Positions 9,196-16,936 of a stretch of DNA of 64,000 nucleotides are shown piece after piece. This DNA is from Stentor coeruleus (lineage: Eukaryota; Ciliophora; Heterotrichea; Heterotrichida; Stentoridae), in contig MPUH01000135.1 of NCBI GenBank assembly GCA_001970955.1, forward strand, positions 1 through 64,000, read 5' to 3'. The position numbers and the translations under genes are program-made. Every line of letters starts with the position of its first letter. Position 1 is the first letter of the stretch. The notes below the pieces were generated by a model, which was not told where the DNA came from, did no database searches, and was given only the letters and a program-made list of their open reading frames with translations.

Positions 9196-10161
9196 ATGCT
9201 TGATGTTATAAATATGTACATAATAAATACAGTGTCTGAGGAGTCATATTTCTTAGCAGAACAGAATTCAACTACTACAGATTCTCAACTAGACATCTCA
9301 GAAATAACTGGAACTAAGTTCATCCTCCTTGCCTGCTGTGGGTTTTCACTCATCATCACATTAATCTCAATATACTATGAAATCAAATACCAACTCGAAA
9401 GAAAATTTTACAAGTCCTGCTTAAACGAAGTGATTGACGCTCCTCCAAACCTTAACCCTTTATACGAAGGAAAGCTGATATTTCTAGTAGGTAAAATCCA
9501 CTTATCATCCCCATGTTACCTTTCAGACCCTCTAATGCCATTTTTCGATATCACAAAATGGATTTTACTTAAGCGCAACGTAGAAATGCTCCAATGGTAC
9601 AAAAACAATAAAAACATTTATGAGAAAAAGTGGTGTGAAAAACCAATTTTCAACTATAATAAACAATACGCTAATCCAATTTGGTGTGAAAAATTTAAAG
9701 ATGAAATTTTTCTTGATGATTCTGATGTTAATGTCCTACCTTTTAAGTTGTGTAGGGAAGCTGTGAAAATGCTCCCTGTTGGTGGAAGTAAAGAAGCGGT
9801 GTTAATGAATAATAATGAACAAGCTGATGGATATAAAGTTTCTGCTGATCCATCGTATTATTATTTGAGTCAAAAAGATACTTATAATAATAATGGGGGT
9901 TTAGAATTGGATGTTGGGGATTATAGGGTGAAATATTATTTTTTAGAAGTTGGGACATATGTCACAGTTCTTGGTGAGTATAAAAATGGGGTGATTGAAA
10001 AGTATAAGAATAAACTTTTGTTTGTTGATTCGGGTTTTGTGTCTATTAATACGATTTTTGAACGGTATATTTCAGAAGCAAGGTATAAACAGAATCAAAT
10101 TAGGGCGGTTGGAATAATTTGGTTTTTTGTGGGGATCATAATGGCTGCATCCACTATATAG
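9196..10161 (+). CDS. TMEM43 (LUMA)-like membrane protein
   Basis: The 321-aa product has one helix near the N-terminus (residues about 40-62). A large domain carries GKLIFLVGKI, LLKRNVEMLQWY, EKKWCEKPI, GDYRVKYYFLEVG and VTVLGE, and a final helix (about 303-321) precedes the stop. The order and content match TMEM43/DUF1625 proteins of the nuclear envelope and ER: the G-x-L-V-x-V-x-G start, the R-x-V-E-M-x-Q-W block, the W-x-x-x-x-I block and the G-D-x-R-V block. Those proteins end in three or four helices; this one stops after one. The family also occurs in bacteria. Only 49 bp separate its stop from the next ATG on the same strand, so the two genes are very tightly packed. Confidence 0.8.
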   Translation: MLDVINMYIINTVSEESYFLAEQNSTTTDSQLDISEITGTKFILLACCGFSLIITLISIYYEIKYQLERKFYKSCLNEVIDAPPNLNPLYEGKLIFLVGKIHLSSPCYLSDPLMPFFDITKWILLKRNVEMLQWYKNNKNIYEKKWCEKPIFNYNKQYANPIWCEKFKDEIFLDDSDVNVLPFKLCREAVKMLPVGGSKEAVLMNNNEQADGYKVSADPSYYYLSQKDTYNNNGGLELDVGDYRVKYYFLEVGTYVTVLGEYKNGVIEKYKNKLLFVDSGFVSINTIFERYISEARYKQNQIRAVGIIWFFVGIIMAASTI

Positions 10162-10210
10162 ATAATATATATTTATACATAACCCTTAGTTAATAATTAT
10201 TTATAATTAA

Positions 10211-10969
10211 ATGCAAGTTTCTCGTTCAGATTCAGTTTCCTCCGTATCTTCAGTTTCTTCCCTTAATGGATTTCCTAAATCGCCTTTTGGTGTGGGAGAA
10301 AAAAAGGACCTCGAATGGAAACTAGACAACAAATGTTTTATATGCCAGAAAAAATTCGGTCTTGGAGCCAGACACCATTGCAGATACTGTGGGAATTCTG
10401 TTTGCGGTAAGCATTCTTTCGTAAAAATGCTCACAGACAGTACTGAAAAAACAAGGATCTGTGAAAACTGTGATATTGAAATCATCAAAGATGAAATCCG
10501 AAGCGAAATTCAAGAAGAACTAGCAAAAATCCAAGACAACATCGACATAACAAAAGAAAACTATGAAAAACTCGACCAAGAAAGACAAGAACAAACCAAA
10601 ATCGCCACAGGAATCGAAGAAGACATGCTTTCTGCCGAAAAAGACTTCAGAGAAAAAGAGCAAAATTTAGTAAATAAACTCAATGAAGAACAAAACAAAG
10701 GGCAAAAAAGCCATGAAATTACCGAGCAGATCCAAAGAGCCCTTGCTGAATCAAACGAAAACGAAAAAAAAACGAATTCCATATGTGGGGAACTGGAGAG
10801 TAAAATCGAAAAACTAAAAAATGAGATTTTAAACATTAGAACAAACAATACAGAGCTTAAAACCCATCTTGAAAATTCAAAGAAAAAACTTATCGGGAGT
10901 TTATCTGCTGAAAAAATAGCGAATAGTTTATGTGATATGTGTAAACTAAGGGTTATAAGGCCAGCTTAA
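10211..10969 (+). CDS. FYVE zinc finger and coiled-coil protein
   Basis: A Ser-rich N-terminus precedes a FYVE finger (residues 40-89). Ligand pairs are C42/C45, C57/C60, C65/H68 and C84/C87, with the PI3P-binding core R54-H55-H56-C57-R58; His replaces the usual Cys at position 68. Residues about 90-235 form a long charged coiled coil. The C-terminus ends with a CDMCKLR pair that may bind zinc. FYVE plus coiled coil is typical of endosomal PI3P effectors (EEA1-like tethers), here reduced to 252 aa. The domain order suggests an early-endosome protein; the partners are unknown. Confidence 0.88.
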   Translation: MQVSRSDSVSSVSSVSSLNGFPKSPFGVGEKKDLEWKLDNKCFICQKKFGLGARHHCRYCGNSVCGKHSFVKMLTDSTEKTRICENCDIEIIKDEIRSEIQEELAKIQDNIDITKENYEKLDQERQEQTKIATGIEEDMLSAEKDFREKEQNLVNKLNEEQNKGQKSHEITEQIQRALAESNENEKKTNSICGELESKIEKLKNEILNIRTNNTELKTHLENSKKKLIGSLSAEKIANSLCDMCKLRVIRPA

Positions 10970-11053
10970 AATAGGATTTTTTTTTCTTAAATATAAAAAG
11001 TAATAAGAATATATCATTAAGTTGTATATTTTGTATAAAAAAACAAATGAAAT

Positions 11054-11060
11054 AAAAAAA
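11054..11060 (-). terminator. Pol III T-run terminator of SRP RNA
   Basis: Seven T on the minus strand directly follow the GC-rich 3' end of the SRP RNA. Confidence 0.7.
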
Positions 11061-11357
11061 GGTGAAAGCCTTCTGTGGACCTGCAGGTTTCACATGATTA
11101 ACCTAGAGTACTCAAATCTGCGATCCTTCCATAATCAAGGACGGGGAGTTATCTCTGCTCTGTTTCCAGCCTCAAGCGTTCCCCCCCTCTTTAACATGAG
11201 CGTGTCTACCCTTCCAGATATTCACACCCACGACCCCTGATATGGCTAGGACAGACTCTCGACATACCCCGTAAGTGGAAAACCACAATGACCCTTACAT
11301 GCCGCCAGTCAGCCAAGTCCCACACTTGTGTTACAAAGAGTCGCTACCCTCTTCAGA
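11054..11357 (-). ncRNA. Signal recognition particle RNA (7SL)
   Basis: A GC-rich 300-bp block is SRP RNA read on the minus strand. The helix 8 core UGGAAACAGAGCAG with AACUCCC lies at about 11143-11168. Helix 6 (about 11190-11220) is UAUCU-GGAA-GGGUA between GUGU and ACAC, a GGAA (GNAR) tetraloop as bound by SRP19. Helix 5 pairs AGUCUG with CAGAUU, UCC with GGA and CCAU with AUGG across the S domain. A UGUAA of Alu-domain type lies near 11296-11300. A run of seven T (11054-11060) terminates it, and a TATA-like box (11381-11386) lies about 25 bp upstream of the probable start, both consistent with Pol III. The 5' end is uncertain by about 10 bases. Confidence 0.88.
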
Positions 11358-11380
11358 CAACTATTTGTTGTATGAAATCT

Positions 11381-11386
11381 TATATA
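11381..11386 (-). promoter_or_regulatory. TATA-like box upstream of SRP RNA
   Basis: TATATA on the minus strand lies about 25 bp before the estimated 5' end of the SRP RNA. Tentative, as such A/T strings are common here. Confidence 0.35.
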
Positions 11387-11590
11387 GTCCTTTTTTTTCG
11401 ACATTTTTTATATGGGATTTGACACTTTTAAATTTTTTTTTTTTTAACATAAAGTTTATGGTTTTCTTTGTTGAGTTTATGATAATTATTAAGTAGATTT
11501 TATGTTTTATATTTGGATATAAGGATTAAAATTATATTTTATAATAAATATATTAGGATACTCATTACAGTGTACAAACTACAAAAATGC

Positions 11591-12709
11591 TTAGCTTTCA
11601 GGATCTTGGTTTAATGGTTTTTTCCCTAGTTTCATTCGCAGATTCAGCAGAAAATTAGGTGGGGCTAATCTTTTATCACCCCTTTTAACCTTAGCCATAT
11701 GTATATTAACACTTTCTTGACTAGCCCAATTTACAGTAAGCGAAGCAAGTTTATTATCTTTTCTCTTATGTGATTCTGGGAACTGTGTCAAACTTTTCTC
11801 TGATTTAGCATATACTAATACTTCTTTAGACCTAAGTTTAATCTTAGGTTTTTTAGGTTCTTTTGAGTAGTTTTTTTTATCTAAGCTTATCTGGTCGAAA
11901 CTTTTCATCAAAAACGAGCTTCCTTCTAAGTTTTGCGACCTAAAACTCAGCCACTCAAAATCCATTTTTAAAGTTTGAGTATATTCCCCAATAACATTGT
12001 TTCTTAAAAGTTTATTTAAAAACTCATTCGCCGTAACAACATAAACTTCTGCTACTGCTGAACTACAAATACATGAAAAATGACGACCTTTTGAACTATT
12101 AACAACTTCCTCAGCACCTAAAATTTCTTTTTCCCCTTTAACTACCAAGTCAACTTTAATAAGACGTTTTATATTTTTACTATCAAATTTCTTGAGTATT
12201 TGATTATTAGATACTGGGGATTTATCATAAACTTGCTTTATCACATTTTTTGTTATTGTGAATGTACCTTTTGATATAAAATACACATGACTTGGAGAAT
12301 CATTTTGTTTGAAAATATACTGACCTTTGTTGAAATTTTTTATTTTGAACAGATAAAGAACTTTAGATAGTTCAACTTTTTGCCATTTAGAGAATATAGA
12401 GATACTATGTATAAAGTCAATCATATCAAGAATTTTTTTTTGTGTTGTTTCTAGGATTACTTTATTAGAATATACTTTTGATAAAGAGGATTGATCAACT
12501 TTTTTATTTTGGTGTTCTGAGAAGTTTATTAGATTTTTTACTAGGGTGTTGTTTTGTTCTAAGTTTAATTCAGGTAAAATTGCTGAGTAGCTTCGATCGT
12601 TTAGAGAATGGTCGTGGGAAGGTGATTTTAGAGTTACTAGGTTGTCGGGGGTAGGATCTATATAAGATTTTGGGGCAATTTGAGATTTGTATCGATATTG
12701 TGAGGCCAT
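11591..12709 (-). CDS. Cyclic-nucleotide-binding-domain protein
   Basis: The 372-aa protein carries one cNMP-binding fold (residues about 95-240): a helical lead-in (FSKWQKVELSKVLYLFKI), the strand pair GQYIFKQNDSPSHVYFISKG, and a later ILGAEEV followed by ...SCICSSAVAEVYVVTANEF. The phosphate-binding cassette that usually reads FGELALxxxxPRAA is here ILGAEEV without the arginine. It may therefore have lost nucleotide binding and kept only the beta-roll. The rest is basic and unstructured. Ciliates and other protists have many such single-cNBD proteins of unknown role. The stop lies 230 bp beyond the start of the SRP RNA, whose gene is on the same strand. Confidence 0.75.
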   Translation of the reverse strand: MASQYRYKSQIAPKSYIDPTPDNLVTLKSPSHDHSLNDRSYSAILPELNLEQNNTLVKNLINFSEHQNKKVDQSSLSKVYSNKVILETTQKKILDMIDFIHSISIFSKWQKVELSKVLYLFKIKNFNKGQYIFKQNDSPSHVYFISKGTFTITKNVIKQVYDKSPVSNNQILKKFDSKNIKRLIKVDLVVKGEKEILGAEEVVNSSKGRHFSCICSSAVAEVYVVTANEFLNKLLRNNVIGEYTQTLKMDFEWLSFRSQNLEGSSFLMKSFDQISLDKKNYSKEPKKPKIKLRSKEVLVYAKSEKSLTQFPESHKRKDNKLASLTVNWASQESVNIHMAKVKRGDKRLAPPNFLLNLRMKLGKKPLNQDPES

Positions 12710-13986
12710 AGAAAATTCAGAAAATATAATAAAGGGTGTTAAATGTTTAGATAGGGAAATAAGTTGGAAGGTTTATAGGAATTTTATTGTTGATGTATTA
12801 TTTGGTTTGATTTTTTGTTGATAGGATTGATTAAATGGGAGAAAATTTATGATAGAAAAGAATTTTCAAGTTTGGAGGATCAGAAATTTTCGAAGTAGTT
12901 TTTGGGTTTTGATTAGAAAAAAATATGAATGTATTATGGTGAAGTTGGATTTAGGGTTGTGTGTAATTGTATATATAATCAAATAGTAGCTTTCAAATCT
13001 AATGATTTCAACAGAAGTGATATTTTGTATTAAAATTTTTAATAAACTAAAAGATGTGTATTATAAAAGCCTAATAAAGCTTTAAATATAATTTCCTTTC
13101 TCGGCTATAGAAAATTAATTTGAATGAGAATTAAAACAGATAAAATTGTATCAACTATAAACAAATATTCCATCTTAATTTAACACCCTAGCACCTTTAA
13201 GTTTATAAGCCAAAACTATTAAAACTCCAATAAACTTCGCAATCTTATTTTTTGCAGTTATATCATTATAGGCTTAAACTATTAAACCTCCAATAAACTC
13301 CACACTCTCATTTTTTGCAGTTATATCATTATAGGCTTAAATAATCTTCAAATAAAAAACTCATAATAAAAATCCACATTTTTATAAACCTCGAAAAAGA
13401 AAAGTAATATTCCACTATTTAATTCCTTCGGTCATTTTCACAACTATCTGCATTTCTCTGATGACAAATCACCTCTCCTCCTGCTATTATTGAAAACTTC
13501 CTCTGTCATATTGTAAAAATATTCTCATCACAAGGATTAGTAAAAGTCATATTAACAATGGTGAGTATTTAGTTCATAAAAAATCATAAAAATTGCTAAA
13601 AACATCAAAAAATACTGTTTAGGTCGTTTTGTTTTTGAGCTGTATCAGACTTTAATGAATTACATTTTATAAGGAGGGTTTCTTTTTGACAGTATTTGCT
13701 TAGATCAGATGAAAATTCTTCGCTATCTTGTAGGAGGTAGCAATCATCCATTTGAATAAAAAAATCTTAGCATCTGAAATTTTGATTTTATTTAGTCAAG
13801 CCAAGTTTATCCCAAGTTTAACACCCAGTTTTTTTTTGAAAAAATAAAATAACTAATCTATAAAAAATCTTTAAAGATATTCCCTAACCACCCAGGATCT
13901 CTATTTTCCAAATCATTCCACCAATAAAATGACTATTTCAAAACAAAAAATCTATTCTTATCAAACATCTATAATATAAAAACAAT
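12710..13986. other. Long intergenic region with a two-copy 63-bp repeat
   Basis: A/T-rich with no intact frame. It holds the degenerate 63-bp repeat entered separately. It is bounded by the 5' ends of two divergent genes (12709 minus, 13987 plus), so promoters of both lie within it. Confidence 0.5.
13205..13340. repeat. Imperfect 63-bp tandem repeat
   Basis: The unit with TTTTTTGCAGTTATATCATTATAGGCTTAAA occurs twice (GCAG at 13254 and 13317). The preceding ACTATTAAA-CTCCAATAAACT portion is also duplicated, with several substitutions, so this is an old real duplication. Confidence 0.75.
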
Positions 13987-14853
13987 ATGAAGTCTGAGAA
14001 ACCTCTAAGCCTAAACGTCACAACATCTCCTTTAATAAAGCTTTCTGTAAACTCCGCAATCAACAACCTCATGTAATTACCAAACAGCTCATCCCATCGT
14101 ATTTTAACTCAAATATTCCCCAAATCAACTCTACAACCAATAAAAATCAAACCTCAAGCAGCTGAGTATATTTACATAGACCAAGTATCATCAATATCTG
14201 AATATCTCTTACACTATATAGAAAAATACAACAAATTCAAGCATTTTATACGAGATTCCAATCAAAACCCAATTTTCATTATAAACTGGAATGTTATTCA
14301 AAGTAATTTCGACATAAAATCCTGGTTAAACTGTATAACCGATGAATTAGGGTTGATGTTATTAATAAAAATCGACTACTTTTTGTTTAAAAATTATACA
14401 AAAGAATTCTGCGAGTATATCAAAAACTCTATCAAAATCAAAGGAGGTCGTTATTACCTTAATTCTATTGTTTTTAGAAACAAATACTTATATACATGTG
14501 CATATCTTGATAATACTAGAATTATAGAAACTGGAGGATTATATGATATTTCTTATACTAACTGGGGTGAGTGTATTTGTGCAGCAATTGAAAATGATTT
14601 TTTCCCTTATATTTTACTTTATTCTAATCATAAATCAGTATTTACTAATGAAAATTTACTAGAAACTTATCAGATTGAGATGATTACTCAGTATCTTCAT
14701 ATTATGGTTAGGTTAAATGAACCACCTTGTAAGATTGGGTGGATAGAAAAAGGGGCTAGTCAGTATGTTGGGGAAGAAAAATTTAGGGAGGATGTTGATG
14801 AGGAAATGGTTGTTAGAACTTTTGAAGAAGTATTTTTTAGGAGCTCTAATTAA
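13987..14853 (+). CDS. Unrecognised 283-aa protein with one 15-nt intron
   Basis: The frame starts at ATG 13987 (MKSEKPLSLNVTTSP), meets a stop only inside a 15-nt intron (14071-14085), and runs on to 14853. The protein is a mixed alpha/beta sequence rich in Tyr, Ile and Asn, with GGRYYLNSIVFRNKYLYTC, a CICAAIENDFFPYILLYSNH block and an acidic C-terminus. No transmembrane segment, signal peptide or known motif is evident. Coding status is supported by length, by codon-like composition on both sides of the intron and by exact restoration of the frame. Function unknown. Confidence 0.8.
14071..14085 (+). other. 15-nt intron
   Basis: GTAATTACCAAACAG. It splits CTC-AT|C-TCA (Leu-Ile-Ser) and contains the only in-frame stop of the gene. 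Confidence 0.88.
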
Positions 14854-15848
14854 TAAATTATAGGTAAATGATAGTTTTTGTGTTAAAAATATACAGTTTT
14901 ATTTATATTATAAGGTGATTGTAATAATTATATAATGACTAAAGGATTTTAATTTATTAAAATGGAATAAAATATTAGGAATGATTGCATGTATTTTTAA
15001 GTGAATATAAAAATATCATTTAAAATTTTAAAAAATATGACCACTTCACTGCTTGTAACTATTTTAGAAACTGGAAGATATTTAAAGAAGTTGACCCAAT
15101 AAAAAGTATAGTATTTATAATATCATGCGAGGTAAAACTCAAGTGAAAAGCAAAAGTCTCATTGAAACTAAAAATTTTCAGTATCTTTAACTCTTATTTT
15201 CCATATAAAAAATCCTATATTTCCCCATAAAAGAAAATTAAGAATAGGCTTAGCTCTTAAACTACTTTGATCAAAGGTAAAAATCAAATAATCAGCATAG
15301 ACGATATAGGTTTAGAACTTCAAACCTCACAGTTATACCTGCATTTATCAAATACCCTGAGCTGACATCATGATCTTAAAAAGGAAAATTTTCTTGATCA
15401 ACCATCTGAAGTTACCCCTTTATATAAAAACAATAAAAAAAAACTGAGAATTTATAGATAAATGAACTTTTTAAAGAAATAAAATCTATAGACCACTTTT
15501 TAATCACAGAACCAACATCTTTAAATAAACCATCTAAGAAAAAATTTAAACTTAGCACAATTTAATATTATAGTATAAACCTAAACAACAGATTATAGAA
15601 AAATCTAGTTAAACCTACCTCTAAGGCTAGGAAAAAAGTTTTAATTTAAGACTCAAAAGTGAAACTGTACCGATTTCTGCTAAGAAACTTAAGATCAAAA
15701 AACCCTCAACCTAATATCATATTAAGTTTCAAGAAGAAAAGGTATATTAAACAACTTCATCAAACTTTTTTTAACCTATTTTTAAAAACATTTTCTAATA
15801 TTATATAATAACTTATGAAGACAGGAAAAGACTCAAAAGTTTAATAAT
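14854..15848 (+). other. Intergenic with a decayed coding stretch
   Basis: Between about 15285 and 15430 the plus strand reads IISIDDIGLELQTSQLYLHL, then SNTLS, a stop, and HHDLKKENFLDQPSEVTPLY. Further broken pieces continue to about 15750 before the FHA gene. Codon-like texture with scattered stops suggests an old pseudogene of unknown origin. 14854-15280 holds nothing recognisable. Confidence 0.35.
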
Positions 15849-16205
15849 ATGGTTGACCAACCGAAAGCTTGGTTTAGAAGAGCAGGATATGCATTGCTTA
15901 GAGGCTTTAATTGGACTTATCTTTTAACTAACACTCACATTATTATAGGTAGAAAGCCAACAAGTTCTAGTTCACAATGGCTTGTTGATTTAGATGTTGG
16001 ACCTTCTAAGTATATAGCAAGACAACATGCTTTGATTGTATATAATTTCTCATCATCAAGATTTGAGATACGTTGTCTGACGAAAAAAGGTAGGATTAAA
16101 GTGAATGGTAAACCATATAAATATCAAGATGGGGCTGTGCCTTTAAAACACAGATCAGTAGTGTCGATTCATAAGACTAGTTTTTTATTTATCTTACCTA
16201 ATTAA
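15849..16205 (+). CDS. Minimal FHA-domain protein
   Basis: At 118 aa this is little more than an FHA domain: IIIGRKP (G34-R35), WLVDLDVGPSKYIARQHA (residues 44-61), then FEIRCLTKKGRIKVNGKP (N86-G87) and a terminal strand SFLFILPN. FHA domains bind phosphothreonine. The VDLDxGPSKYxxRxHA wording is that of the forkhead/FHL1 subgroup. The normal S-R-x-H here reads A57-R58-Q59-H60, so the serine that contacts the phosphate is missing, while R35, H60 and N86 remain. Its stop (16203-16205) overlaps the stop of the convergent gene by two bases. Partner unknown. Confidence 0.88.
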   Translation: MVDQPKAWFRRAGYALLRGFNWTYLLTNTHIIIGRKPTSSSSQWLVDLDVGPSKYIARQHALIVYNFSSSRFEIRCLTKKGRIKVNGKPYKYQDGAVPLKHRSVVSIHKTSFLFILPN

Positions 16206-16885
16206 GACAAAGTGTTAAGACCTGAGGGACATCCAGTTTTTAATAATGACTGGGATTTTTCGTTTCTTAATGAATAGCGTATTGATGGGTTTTCACAACC
16301 ACTTTTAGATCTAGCAAAAGATTTGCTTATACTTCTATCTACTATTGATTCAGACTCTTCTGATTTGATTCTTTGGACTACCCTTGTACAACTTTCACAT
16401 ATCCTTACTTCTCTTAAGTACATTAAAAATCCTAACTGCGACACAAACCTCGAACAGATATTACATAGTTTCCTCCCACAGATATGACAATTAAATGAAC
16501 TCCTCACAGCAAACCCCCTATCACAAATCTGACAATTTTTCTCATTCCTGGCCATTATCGGCCTCATAGACACCGACAAAGCATACTTCCACTTTAAAAA
16601 CGTATTCAAATTATCACAAATCAAATTCCATTTAACTCCTTTCTCAAAGCATATTATCAGTTCTTTCAGTAATGGGTCACAAACTAGTAACCTTATAGCC
16701 CCATCAGGTAATTCTACACAAAAACTATCTGAACCCGCATATAAAAACCCTAATTTCAACTCCACCTGAACCTCATCTTCTTGATTTTCCCCATCTCTAA
16801 CAATCTTCCTTTTAAAAGTATCTTTTATATGTTGTTCTTTGATTTGTTGAGTAATTTCATTATCTTTACTATTCTTACAACCCAT
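16202..16885 (-). CDS. N-myristoylated FYVE-like zinc-finger protein
   Basis: The 227-aa protein starts MGCKNSKDNE (Gly2, Cys3: likely myristoylation and palmitoylation). A roughly 65-residue beta-rich part follows, GFLYAGSDSFCVELPDG to WKYALSVS, which could be a PH-like fold. Then comes an eight-cysteine finger with pairs C118/C121, C133/C136, C141/C144 and C163/C166. The cysteine spacing is that of FYVE, but the basic RRHHC core is replaced by RSSFNC, so PI3P binding is doubtful. The C-terminus is Ser/Arg-rich. Its ATG lies only 51 bp beyond the stop of the next gene upstream on the same strand. Membrane association by lipid is inferred; function unknown. Confidence 0.8.
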   Translation of the reverse strand: MGCKNSKDNEITQQIKEQHIKDTFKRKIVRDGENQEDEVQVELKLGFLYAGSDSFCVELPDGAIRLLVCDPLLKELIICFEKGVKWNLICDNLNTFLKWKYALSVSMRPIMARNEKNCQICDRGFAVRSSFNCHICGRKLCNICSRFVSQLGFLMYLREVRICESCTRVVQRIKSEESESIVDRSISKSFARSKSGCENPSIRYSLRNEKSQSLLKTGCPSGLNTLS

Positions 16886-16936
16886 AATATTCTCTTATTA
16901 TCATCTAATTATGTATTTTTTTACTTATCCTTATAT

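Noticed and set aside
11022-11496. Short plus-strand frames over the GC-rich block
   Set aside because: They lie across the SRP RNA gene and its flanks, and their apparent coding texture is due to the RNA's base composition.
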